Positions 9,449-17,362 of a DNA stretch of 64,000 bases are shown in pieces. The DNA is from Arenicella chitinivorans (GTDB taxonomy: Bacteria; Pseudomonadota; Gammaproteobacteria; Arenicellales; Arenicellaceae). The DNA lies in NCBI RefSeq assembly GCF_014651515.1, contig NZ_BMXA01000001.1:620001-684000 (forward strand). Reading direction: 5' to 3'. The translations under genes and the position numbers were made by a program. A model generated the notes under the pieces. That model worked only from the letters and a program-made list of their open reading frames with translations, searched no databases and was not told where the DNA came from. Within the stretch, counting starts at the first letter, position 1; every line of letters begins with the position of its first letter.

Positions 9449-9703
9449 CCCTTGAATCCCCAAAGTGATAATTGATTGCGGTGAAATTATCATAATTATC
9501 ATTTATGTCAAGATTTTCAGTGAATATTTCACGAATAATTAGCATTATTATCATTGATTGGCAGTTTTAGGCACATTATCGATTGATGAATACGCTCTTA
9601 ATGCGACGAATCGCGTATTTAATGATAAATATGATCAATTGATGTTGACATAGTGATAAATATGATAATAATAGCAAAATAACTTAAACGCGTAGGGGGT
9701 AAC
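9449..9703. promoter_or_regulatory. Divergent EPS promoter region with repeated TGATAAATATGAT operators
   Basis: This AT-rich 255-bp gap separates the Wza-like operon (minus) from the WecG/TagA operon (plus). It holds three close copies of a 16-bp motif. TGATAAATATGATAAT lies at 9654-9669. TGATAAATATGATCAA lies at 9623-9638. The reverse-strand copy TGATAATTATGATAAT lies at 9486-9501. The two plus-strand copies are exactly 31 bp apart, close to three helical turns. Partial copies occur at 9465-9477 (GTGATAATTGATT) and 9544-9558 (ATTATTATCATTGAT). The GATAAT hexamers superficially resemble Fur boxes, but no iron genes are nearby. A dedicated repressor or activator of both operons is the inference. 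Confidence 0.55.
9645..9674 (+). promoter_or_regulatory. Predicted sigma-70 promoter of the WecG/TagA operon
   Basis: A perfect -35 hexamer TTGACA (9645-9650) is followed at 16-18 bp by an AT-rich -10 (AATAAT at 9667-9672, or TAATAG at 9669-9674). The 9654-9669 operator copy covers the spacer and -10, which would suit a repressor. A strong ribosome-binding site (TAGGGGG) lies just before the ATG at 9704. Confidence 0.5.
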
Positions 9704-10948
9704 ATGAGATTGTTAATTGGGAGTGTGGCGCTTTTGATCACCGGCACCAAATTGTGTTTTGGGCTATTGCAGGCTCTTTATAAGCAGCAAGCGATTACAT
9801 TGTTTACGAGAGTGGTAGCGGGTAGAGATAAGCAGCCAATTAAGCTCCGAGTATTTACTGCGGCAAATCGCCCATTGGCGAATGTGGACTTATGGTTCCA
9901 TTATTTGAAGGGTGATTTCGATCTGATCGGGCCAGTCGCCTTGGATATGACCGAGTTGGCACGCTTGACAGCGCGGCAGCGTGCTCGATTCAATGTGGCA
10001 CCCGGCGTGATATCACCTTATCGTGTGGCATTGAAACGTGGGTGCGCTGTTGATAGTGAATTCGACACCTCAATGCAGTTTGCGCAACAGCAATCACTGA
10101 CGTTGCGTGCCCGAGTGTTGCTGGCAGCTTTGGTGCCTTGGAAAGCCAATTCACCAGTAGCCGAATTTACAGTGCCGGACACGTTTTCTTTGTTTGGGGT
10201 TGGGATTCAAAACGCTACCATGCAGTCAGCGGTTAATACCTTGATAGAGCATGTGGCTACAAAGTCTCGGAACAAAGCGCTTACTAAGGTAGCGTTTGTT
10301 AACGCAGACTGTGTCAATAAGTATATCAAGGACAACCATTATCAACGCGCGCTGCAGGGATTTGATCACGTATTCGCCGACGGTGTGGGGCTACGACTTG
10401 CTGCACGGCGCCACGGAGCGCGCTTGGTGGACAATGTGAATGGAACGGACATGTTCCCGAATTTGTGCCACGCGCTCGCTGCGGCTGAAAAGCGCATATT
10501 CTTATACGGTGGGCAGCCAGCGGTGGTTGAAGAGACGGCACGTCGGCTCAAACGGGACTACCCTGGTCTGATCGTGGCAGGTTATCTGGATGGATACACG
10601 ACACCGAGTGCCGAAGCCGTTTGTGAAGAAATAAATCGTAATGATGTGGATATTCTGTTCGTCGCGTTGGGTGCGCCGAAGCAGGAGCAGTGGATTGCCG
10701 ACAATGCCGATCGCCTGAGTTTGGGAGTAGCGATCGGGGTTGGGGGCTTGTTTGACTTTTATTCTGGTGCTGTATCCCGCGCGCCAGAGTGGATACGAGC
10801 CTTGTCGTTGGAGTGGGTTTGGCGATTGGCGATGCAGCCTAAAGCCAAAGCTGGGCGGTATCTGATTGGCAATCCATTGTTCCTGTGCCGGGTATTAATA
10901 TCAAAAGCACAACGTCGAAGTCATGCCGCCACGTTGGAGGTCTGCTAA
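9704..10948 (+). CDS. WecG/TagA/CpsF family glycosyltransferase fused to a degenerate sugar-transferase domain
   Basis: A 414-residue protein in two parts. From about residue 162 it is a complete WecG/TagA/CpsF (GT26) glycosyltransferase: FGVGIQNATMQ, FVNADCVNKY, FADGVGLRLAARRHG, NGTDMFPNLC, RIFLYGG, VALGAPKQEQWI and GVGGLFDFYSG. Enzymes of this family add ManNAc(A) or a related sugar to a polyprenyl-diphosphate-linked first sugar. Residues ~30-147 resemble the C-terminal half of bacterial sugar transferases: YLKGDFDLIGP matches VIKGDMSLVGP in the next gene, RFNVAPGVISPYRV matches RLMVLPGITCIWQV, and the spacing continues to a hydrophobic end. The catalytic DE-containing stretch is deleted, so this part should be inactive. 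The stop overlaps the next ATG (TAATG). Confidence 0.85.
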   Translation: MRLLIGSVALLITGTKLCFGLLQALYKQQAITLFTRVVAGRDKQPIKLRVFTAANRPLANVDLWFHYLKGDFDLIGPVALDMTELARLTARQRARFNVAPGVISPYRVALKRGCAVDSEFDTSMQFAQQQSLTLRARVLLAALVPWKANSPVAEFTVPDTFSLFGVGIQNATMQSAVNTLIEHVATKSRNKALTKVAFVNADCVNKYIKDNHYQRALQGFDHVFADGVGLRLAARRHGARLVDNVNGTDMFPNLCHALAAAEKRIFLYGGQPAVVEETARRLKRDYPGLIVAGYLDGYTTPSAEAVCEEINRNDVDILFVALGAPKQEQWIADNADRLSLGVAIGVGGLFDFYSGAVSRAPEWIRALSLEWVWRLAMQPKAKAGRYLIGNPLFLCRVLISKAQRRSHAATLEVC

Positions 10949-11622
10949 TGCGCGCCTATCAAGTCAAAAGCTCCTGGAAACTACGCGTCAAATCTCGTGT
11001 TTGGAAGCTCAAATTCAAGTCTCACATGCTCATGAAACGTAGTCTGGACGTGTTGGTTGCTGGATTAGCACTGTGTTTACTGAGCCCGTTATTATTGTTG
11101 GTTGGCGTGGCTATCAAGTTGGAATCCAAGGGGCCAGTATTTTTCAAACAACAACGTGTCGGCGTAAATGGTACCGGTTTCACTATGTTTAAATTTCGTT
11201 CGATGGTGGTTGATGCTGAGGCACGCCGTACCGCAATTGAGCACGCTAACGAGATGCAAAATGGCGTGTTGTTCAAAATGAAGCGCGATCCTCGAATTAC
11301 GAGAGTCGGTGCGCTGATTAGGAAGGCCTCGATCGACGAGCTTCCGCAACTTATCAACGTGATCAAGGGGGATATGTCGTTGGTTGGTCCACGTCCACCA
11401 CTTGCCAGTGAAGTAGCGCAATACAGTCGTACCGACCGGGTTCGGTTGATGGTGTTGCCGGGAATTACTTGTATCTGGCAGGTGTGTGGACGTTCGGATA
11501 TCCCGTTTGAGCAACAGGTGGAACTGGATTTACAGTACATCGAATCGCAATCAATATGGGTCGACATTATGTTGTTGATCAAAACCATTCCGGCGGTCTT
11601 GACCGCGCGAGGAGCTTACTAA
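10948..11622 (+). CDS. Initiating undecaprenyl-phosphate sugar-phosphate transferase (bacterial sugar transferase family)
   Basis: A 224-residue enzyme with one membrane or re-entrant segment (about 33-56) and the full cytoplasmic catalytic domain. Visible motifs are GPVFFKQQRVGVNG, MFKFRSMVVDAE, ALIRKASIDELPQLINVIKGD with the catalytic Asp-Glu pair (D130, E131), MSLVGPRPP and PGITCIWQVCGRSDIPF. It transfers a sugar phosphate onto undecaprenyl phosphate, the first step of repeat-unit synthesis, just before the WecG-type enzyme encoded upstream would act. The ATG at 10948 gives a 1-nt overlap with that gene; an alternative ATG corresponds to residue 27. It is a short, WcaJ C-terminal-like form without the N-terminal CoA-binding-like half. 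Confidence 0.9.
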   Translation: MRAYQVKSSWKLRVKSRVWKLKFKSHMLMKRSLDVLVAGLALCLLSPLLLLVGVAIKLESKGPVFFKQQRVGVNGTGFTMFKFRSMVVDAEARRTAIEHANEMQNGVLFKMKRDPRITRVGALIRKASIDELPQLINVIKGDMSLVGPRPPLASEVAQYSRTDRVRLMVLPGITCIWQVCGRSDIPFEQQVELDLQYIESQSIWVDIMLLIKTIPAVLTARGAY

Positions 11623-11623
11623 C

Positions 11624-12523
11624 ATGTTGAATTTGATGAACGTGACGTCGACGCAAAACGAAGCTTGCGAATACGGAGCACCAACCGCGATCGTGTTAGC
11701 AGACAAGCTTCCCGGTCAAGAGATCGTCGAAGTCTTTGGTGAGATCGAGGCTGCCTCTCTGGTGGTGGCGGGTAAGTCTGTCGTGGAGCATGTGTTACAG
11801 GAGTTGCAGGAACTAAAGTTTCAGCAATGCATTGTGCTTGCTGGCAACAATGCTGAGCAGGTTTTAAAGCGGGTCGGCAATGATGGACGCTGGGGAATGA
11901 CCGTGAATGTGATGCAGTATGCCTGCTCCACTGAACAAGTACTACGCGAGTTTAAATCCGTTGGCGGTGAGCATGGTTTGCTTGTGATAGAAGCCGATAA
12001 GCTACGCGGCTTTTGCGTGGCGGAATTTTTACGGCTTGCGCACATGAATGAGCATACACTGTTGCAAGCGCAGTCTGCTGGGCACCGACCAGGTCTGACG
12101 CTACTGAAGCCAAGTAAGGCCGACTTCGTGATAAATAGTATGCCGATTGAGTTGCCGGGTGTGAAGGTTAACCTATTGCACACTGCGCGTGATTTCCATC
12201 AGGCCAATTTCGATCTCATGGCCGGAAAGTTTCACGGCTTGGAGCCCAGTGTACTGGTAAATCGCCAAGTCGGGCGACGCCAGCATTGGTCGTCGCATGT
12301 GTCTCGTGGCGTCGCAGGTAATTGGAGCGACGTGATGATTGAAAAGCACTGCCAGGTTGGGCGCGAGGTCCGTTTAAATTCGGTAATATTAAACCGCGAT
12401 GTTTACGTTGAGGATCATGCGTGTCTCGACCATACCATTGTAATGCCCAACTCAATGGTATCAGCGGAGCAGGTGTTGACGGATTCCATTATCCACGCTG
12501 GTACGGTATTTCAATTGTCGTAA
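11624..12523 (+). CDS. Nucleotidyltransferase-like protein with C-terminal hexapeptide-like region, probably catalytically degenerate
   Basis: A 299-residue protein. The N-terminal half follows the outline of sugar-nucleotidyltransferases (TAIVLADKLPGQ..., then LVVAGKSVVEHVLQELQELKFQQCIVLAGN) but lacks the GxGTRL signature and the PK motif that bind the nucleotide and phosphate. The C-terminal part, from about residue 215, has imperfect left-handed beta-helix-like repeats (SDVMIEKHCQVGREVRLNSVILNRDVYVEDHACLDHTIVMPNSMV). The gene starts 1 nt after the sugar-transferase stop and is the last gene of this operon. A regulatory or scaffold role in polymer synthesis is possible. An active NDP-sugar synthase is unlikely from the missing residues. 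Confidence 0.6.
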   Translation: MLNLMNVTSTQNEACEYGAPTAIVLADKLPGQEIVEVFGEIEAASLVVAGKSVVEHVLQELQELKFQQCIVLAGNNAEQVLKRVGNDGRWGMTVNVMQYACSTEQVLREFKSVGGEHGLLVIEADKLRGFCVAEFLRLAHMNEHTLLQAQSAGHRPGLTLLKPSKADFVINSMPIELPGVKVNLLHTARDFHQANFDLMAGKFHGLEPSVLVNRQVGRRQHWSSHVSRGVAGNWSDVMIEKHCQVGREVRLNSVILNRDVYVEDHACLDHTIVMPNSMVSAEQVLTDSIIHAGTVFQLS

Positions 12524-12589
12524 ATATCTACGTGCATCCAGCCCGATAACGTGGATACGTTGAGAAAATACGGTTTCTTTGAGGCCGGT

Positions 12590-12630
12590 TTTGGGTGTTG
12601 AGTCTCATCGGGTGCGACTCAGCACCCAAA
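12590..12630. terminator. Perfect hairpin between convergent genes
   Basis: Arms 12590-12604 (TTTGGGTGTTGAGTC) and 12616-12630 (GACTCAGCACCCAAA) pair over 15 bp with one G-T wobble and an 11-nt loop. It sits at the convergent ends of the nucleotidyltransferase-like gene and the EamA gene, whose stop codon lies in the loop. There is no separate U-tract, so termination in either direction is plausible but not certain. Confidence 0.45.
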
Positions 12631-13510
12631 CACCGAGAATCGTTATTGTCACACCAGCCAGATGGTAGAGCGTGAAAGATTCCTGCAGGATGGAAACGGC
12701 AAACACAGAGGTAAATCCGGGGCCAACCATGGCCACGATCCCGGTTTTATCTGCGCCGATCCGCGCCACGGCTGAGGTGGTTAGAAAAGTCGGAATGACG
12801 GTGCAGAACATGGCGATAATAAATACCCAAAACAACGCAGTTGGCGTTACGTTGGGCGCTGAGACGGAGCGTGTTGTGGCGTAGTGAACCAAAATGGCAA
12901 CGCTGGCGCTAATAAGCGCAATCGAGGTAAACAAACGACTGCCCATGTCCTTAATCAACGATTTGCTAAATAGTAAATAAAAGGCAAAACTCACGGCGCA
13001 CGCTAGAATGAGTAGCGAACCTTTTATGACATCACTGCCATACGAATCCAAATCATGACCAAAAATGATTAAAACGCCAGTGTAGGTGATCAGCAGCGAA
13101 ATCAATGTGCGTAAGGTAATTCTTTGTTGAAATAACAGCGCACCGAACAGAACAACAAAGGTCGGGTACACATACAACACCATGCGCCCTAATTGTGCGG
13201 TGACGTATTGCAGACCTAGAAGGTCAAGTAAGCTGGCGAAGTAGTAGCCGAACCAGCCAACGATAGCTGCTTGGCTAATGTTTCGCAGGGTCAAACGGCC
13301 GCGTAGCTCAGGGCTTCGTAGCAGCCACACCAGAATCACTAAATACACCGGCAGCGAGAACAGCATGCGGAAACCGATTAACGTTGTCGGGTCTGTGCCC
13401 TCGGCATACACCAGTTTGACAAAGATTGGGCGGATTGCAAACAGGGCGGCGGATCCCAAGGCAAACAGAAACCCGACCGAGACTGGACTGAGTGAGAAAA
13501 TACGCTGCAT
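12605..13510 (-). CDS. EamA/DMT-family transporter
   Basis: A 301-residue membrane protein with about 10 hydrophobic segments arranged as two EamA repeats. The first repeat begins VGFLFALGSAALFAIRPIFVKLVY and the second begins IKGSLLILACAVSFAFYLLFSKSLIK. Members of the drug/metabolite transporter superfamily export small metabolites; the substrate is not readable. The ATG at 13510 is preceded by AAGGAG at good spacing, and the longer in-frame start at 13591 is not needed. It is monocistronic or weakly linked to the PD40 gene upstream on the same strand, about 160 nt away. Confidence 0.85.
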   Translation of the reverse strand: MQRIFSLSPVSVGFLFALGSAALFAIRPIFVKLVYAEGTDPTTLIGFRMLFSLPVYLVILVWLLRSPELRGRLTLRNISQAAIVGWFGYYFASLLDLLGLQYVTAQLGRMVLYVYPTFVVLFGALLFQQRITLRTLISLLITYTGVLIIFGHDLDSYGSDVIKGSLLILACAVSFAFYLLFSKSLIKDMGSRLFTSIALISASVAILVHYATTRSVSAPNVTPTALFWVFIIAMFCTVIPTFLTTSAVARIGADKTGIVAMVGPGFTSVFAVSILQESFTLYHLAGVTITILGVWVLSRTR

Positions 13511-13614
13511 AACTTCAAAGCTCCTTGTAGGTCGCGAAGCATGCAGTAACTTGTTTCGGATGCCAAGCGATTTTGGCCCCTGAATTGTCAAATGCTGATT
13601 CGAGCAGGGCTGAT

Positions 13615-13640
13615 GAGCGCCGCCTTCAGGCTAGGCGCTC
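13615..13640 (-). other. Small hairpin between PD40 and EamA genes
   Basis: GAGCGCC (13615-13621) and GGCGCTC (13634-13640) pair over 7 bp with a 12-nt loop. No U-tract follows on the minus strand. It could be a weak attenuator or mRNA-stability element. Confidence 0.25.
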
Positions 13641-13673
13641 ACCAGAACTTGTGTAAATGCGCCGGAGCGGGCG

Positions 13674-15410
13674 TTACAGGCAAAAAGTAACCACTTTGGC
13701 TGCAGCGGTTTTGACTACGAAGCAGCTCTCGTCATCGCTCTTTTGTTCGATCATAAATAACTCTGTTACATCGTCTGTTACCTGTTCCGCGCTGTACAGA
13801 ATACGCTTGGAATTCGGGCTAATGCGAACATAGTTGTTAGGCAGGACCAAACCGCTTGCGACTTGACCGCCTGCGGGAAGAGGCGCATTTAGTTTGACTG
13901 GAAGTTGAGGTTCTTTGAGCGATACCGAGTACATTTCGGTTATATCGTCCGTATCTTGATCAGCCAGATACACCACGTACTCACTATTCGTGCTGATGAA
14001 AATTTGCTCTTTGACGTTGACCTTGTCGTGTGCGTTGACATTTAACATCGTCGCTTGCGAGCTGCCGTCCACCGGCGCTAGGTAGAGATCGGACTGATAA
14101 CTGGGTATTGACGTGTCCATTCGAAATACCACGCTGCTGCCGTCAGGCACAATATCAAAACTTTCTACCCGTTGATTTGCAACCAAGTCAGCGTGGAGCT
14201 TTACCGCTTCTGAACTAGGCCCAGCAACGGGGACAGAATACAACTCTTCGACCCTGTCAGTATCCAGATCACCGAGGAAAACCACGCGTGATGAATCCGG
14301 GGTGAACGCAAAATAGATGCTCACGCTACCACCCGGTACTGGAATGGGGTTAAGGAGTACCGGCTCACTGCTTCGATCCATCGGCACACTATAGAGACCA
14401 ACAAAATCAGAACGCGCCGAAGTGTACACAACTGCGGATCCGTCAGGACTAATTCGACTGTCCCACACCGATTCGCCGTCGGATACATGATTCAATTTGA
14501 CGGCAGCAGAGCTAGGACCGGTAATTGGTATTCGGTAAAGCTCGTAATGCGTTTTGGAGGCGTAGTCTGAGATGAAGGTGACCTGACTGCTATCTGGTGA
14601 TATTTTTATTTTGCTCGAAATGCTGGTGTTGTTGTCGCTCAGATTGGTGAGTCGAACAGGTGGTGAGGAGCCATCCGTTGCGACGCTGTAAAGTTCCGGT
14701 TTGGTATCGCCAACCTGTTTAGCTTTGTACAAAACGCGTGTACTGTCTGGGCTTATTGCTACTATACTGACCCCGATAACTGAGGAGCTATCGGAGGGGG
14801 GATCCATTGGGCCGCTCAGCTTAATACGTGCATTGCTTGGACCGGTGATTGGAACGGAATACAATTCACGTAGATTGTCGACCGACTCTTCTGAGATGAA
14901 TATCACGGTTTTGCTGTCGGGTGAAACATACTGCGATGCGATATCGCGGCCACCGCTTAATTGCGGTGATAAGGCGACCGGAGCTTCACTTATGTCGCTT
15001 TTTTGACTCTGTAAGAGTGAAGGCGAGTTGAATGGACTGCTCGACGTACTGTAAACAATGTATTCGCCGTCCGGGCTTATAGCGAAGTTACGAAGATTGC
15101 GAGAACCGGTTATATTAACGGCCGTACCTGGCGATTTATTGAGCTCCGCGTTGTACAGCTTGCGATAACCCGATGAACTGTTGACGACATCGTAGAACGC
15201 TCTATTGGTGTCCGCCAAAAAATCGAACATCTGTATGTAGTCTCTGTCACCCAATGGCAAATTTATTTTCTTGGGGTCACCGAATTCAGTGGCCAGCGAG
15301 TGACTGGCGACGAGTAAGCTTAGAATCCCAACCATGAGTGCGCGCCCGCGCCGAAAAAATTTAATGAGTCCCTTTTGGAACTCGCTCAGAACTATCATCA
15401 TTGCTTTCAA
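13674..15410 (-). CDS. Secreted TolB-like PD40 beta-propeller protein
   Basis: A 578-residue protein with a signal peptide (hydrophobic ALMVGILSLLVASHSLA, cleavage after about residue 41). It then has roughly nine repeats of the WD40-like PD40 type, each built around a motif such as ISPDGEYIVYS, VSPDSKTVIFIS, ISPDSTRVLYKA, ISPDSSQVTFIS and FTPDSSRVVFLG. Every blade also carries ELYSVPITGPS-like sequence. Such repeats fold into a TolB-type periplasmic or extracellular beta-propeller. No catalytic domain is visible. The C-terminus carries a Cys pair (SCFVVKT...VVTFCL) that could form a disulfide. Function is unknown; TolB itself is excluded because the TolB N-terminal domain is absent. Confidence 0.75.
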   Translation of the reverse strand: MKAMMIVLSEFQKGLIKFFRRGRALMVGILSLLVASHSLATEFGDPKKINLPLGDRDYIQMFDFLADTNRAFYDVVNSSSGYRKLYNAELNKSPGTAVNITGSRNLRNFAISPDGEYIVYSTSSSPFNSPSLLQSQKSDISEAPVALSPQLSGGRDIASQYVSPDSKTVIFISEESVDNLRELYSVPITGPSNARIKLSGPMDPPSDSSSVIGVSIVAISPDSTRVLYKAKQVGDTKPELYSVATDGSSPPVRLTNLSDNNTSISSKIKISPDSSQVTFISDYASKTHYELYRIPITGPSSAAVKLNHVSDGESVWDSRISPDGSAVVYTSARSDFVGLYSVPMDRSSEPVLLNPIPVPGGSVSIYFAFTPDSSRVVFLGDLDTDRVEELYSVPVAGPSSEAVKLHADLVANQRVESFDIVPDGSSVVFRMDTSIPSYQSDLYLAPVDGSSQATMLNVNAHDKVNVKEQIFISTNSEYVVYLADQDTDDITEMYSVSLKEPQLPVKLNAPLPAGGQVASGLVLPNNYVRISPNSKRILYSAEQVTDDVTELFMIEQKSDDESCFVVKTAAAKVVTFCL

Positions 15411-15622
15411 CCCATTATGATTACAAAGGGCGGTAGCGTGTCATACTTAACTTGATGCGCTCAATGGTACGTAAGTACCAACCGTTAGAGTATTGATGGT
15501 CAGGTTCTGAGATACTCGTAATTAACTAACTTGTTTGTCCGGGTCATGGTTGTATATAAGGGGGCTGCGACCGGAGGCTGTAGGACGCATTCACGCGGAC
15601 GTTTTGACGTCTCGAGCCCCGT

Positions 15623-17362
15623 ATGCAACTTGAAGAATTCCAACTGTTTGAGCAAACCAAAGCATTGTATAAACAATTGCCAGCAGTGATGGTGGGCACT
15701 TTTGGTGTTTACCTGCTGACGATGTTGTCGCTGTGGTCCAGTCAGGATCAAGCGCTGCTGCTGACTTGGCACGCTGCTGCCTTGATCGTGCTCACTCTGC
15801 GGTGGCGAAGTGTACAGCGTTACTTTCGCACGCGACCGGCGCCACAAACAATGAAGCCATGGCTGGATCGTGTGGTTTTTTGGGCTGCCTGCACGGGGTG
15901 CGTATGGGGCGTGGTGCCGTTATTGTTTGTACGCCAGGATGATCCGATCACGGCATTAGTTTTGGCGTTTGTGTTTCCAGGCTATCTCGCCGCCAGCGCG
16001 TCGTCACTGGCACTCTCCAATCGAGTGTTTCTGGCTTTCTCGCTCCCGATGTCCAGTATGTTTTTATTGGCCTGTGTATTACAGGGCGGAACGTTGCTGT
16101 ACCTGGTGGGTCTGATGATTTTTGTTTTTATGTGCATAATGGTGATGTTCGCACGCAATACCGAGGCTCTTTTTCGCGAGCGTGCCGCGTTTCAATACGA
16201 GAACCAGTCCCTCGTACAGCAACTCACCAAACAGAAAGAGACCGCCGAAAGCGCAGTGCGCGCAAAAAATCAGTTTTTAGCAGCGGCGAGTCATGATCTG
16301 CGCCAGCCTTTACATGCTTCTGGTATGTTTATTGACGCGCTTGCGCATCTTCAGCTCGGTGACGAGGCACAGCGAATCCTGGATAAGCTGTCACTTTCCA
16401 ATGGATCGCTTAACCGCTTGTTGCATGCATTGCTGGACATCTCCCGCCTCGACGCAAAAGTAGTGGAATTCCTGCCAAAGAGTTTCGATTTAAGTCTTTT
16501 CCTGCGACGTATATTCAATGAGTATGCAGAAGGCCACACGCATCCGAAAATTGAACTGCGGCTGTCGATTGTGCCGAACTTATTTACCTTTAGTGACCCG
16601 ATGCTGTTGGAGCGAGTGGTTCGAAACCTGGTTGAAAACGCATTGAAGTTTACACAGTCTGGCGAAGTGTGTATTGCAGCGGCAGCGGTCGATGACCACA
16701 TTGTGCTCAGTATTTCGGACACCGGTATCGGGATTCCGCAGTCACAACACGACCACGTTTTTCAGGAATTTACGCAGCTAAACAAAACCGCCCGTGATCG
16801 TCAGCGCGGACTGGGTCTGGGGTTAACCATAGTTCGGCAGTTATGCCAGCTGATGAACATTGAATTGGCGTTGGAGTCGGTCGAAAACCAGGGAACAAAC
16901 GTTTCACTAACCTTGCAGCAAACGGCCGAAGTCATTGGTGCTGAACGCGAAGAATCGGGGACGCCGATGCTGGAGGCCCGAGTTATTTTGGTGATTGATG
17001 ATGAGCAGGAAATTCGCGATGGGATGGTCCGCATGTTAACTCAATCAGGCGCGCGGGTTGTGGCCTCTGACTCTGTGTGCTTAGCCATTGACGAACTCAA
17101 TCGTGCCGACTGTATTCCTGACTGTATCGTGGCTGATTACCGCTTAAGTGAAGATCGAAATGGGATTCAGGCGATTGCGCAGGTTCGAGATGAATTTAAT
17201 CTGGCGATTCCTGCGATTTTAGTGACTGGGGACACCTCGCCCGAATCGTTGCTGTTTGCCCAAGCGGGTGGTCTGGCTGTGCACCATAAACCAGTAAGCC
17301 CGGCTGAGCTTCGTATGTCAATCTGGCGCGAACTGAATCAGTTAAGTGCGGATGAGGTTTGA
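15623..17362 (+). CDS. Membrane hybrid histidine kinase (HisKA-HATPase-REC)
   Basis: A 579-residue sensor kinase. The first ~180 residues carry six or so hydrophobic segments without a large periplasmic loop, so it senses within or near the membrane. A short coiled coil (about 185-215) leads to the H-box AAASHDLRQPLHAS with phospho-His 224. The N-box is LERVVRNLVENALKFT (~329-344), G1 is SISDTGIGIP (~363-372) and G2 is RGLGLGLTIV. A C-terminal receiver domain has Asp459-Asp460 and phospho-Asp505 (CIVADYRLSE). The gene converges with the NarL-type regulator gene, and the two 3' ends overlap by 21 nt. The HDLRQPLHA H-box class often works with such regulators, so they are probably partners (inference). 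Confidence 0.9.
   Translation: MQLEEFQLFEQTKALYKQLPAVMVGTFGVYLLTMLSLWSSQDQALLLTWHAAALIVLTLRWRSVQRYFRTRPAPQTMKPWLDRVVFWAACTGCVWGVVPLLFVRQDDPITALVLAFVFPGYLAASASSLALSNRVFLAFSLPMSSMFLLACVLQGGTLLYLVGLMIFVFMCIMVMFARNTEALFRERAAFQYENQSLVQQLTKQKETAESAVRAKNQFLAAASHDLRQPLHASGMFIDALAHLQLGDEAQRILDKLSLSNGSLNRLLHALLDISRLDAKVVEFLPKSFDLSLFLRRIFNEYAEGHTHPKIELRLSIVPNLFTFSDPMLLERVVRNLVENALKFTQSGEVCIAAAAVDDHIVLSISDTGIGIPQSQHDHVFQEFTQLNKTARDRQRGLGLGLTIVRQLCQLMNIELALESVENQGTNVSLTLQQTAEVIGAEREESGTPMLEARVILVIDDEQEIRDGMVRMLTQSGARVVASDSVCLAIDELNRADCIPDCIVADYRLSEDRNGIQAIAQVRDEFNLAIPAILVTGDTSPESLLFAQAGGLAVHHKPVSPAELRMSIWRELNQLSADEV

Noticed and set aside
9486-9501. Fur box in the EPS promoter
   Set aside because: The GATAAT-like hexamers fit loosely, but the 16-bp motif as a whole is shared with the other copies and differs from the 19-bp Fur consensus, and no iron-related genes lie nearby. 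It is kept as an operator of unknown factor.
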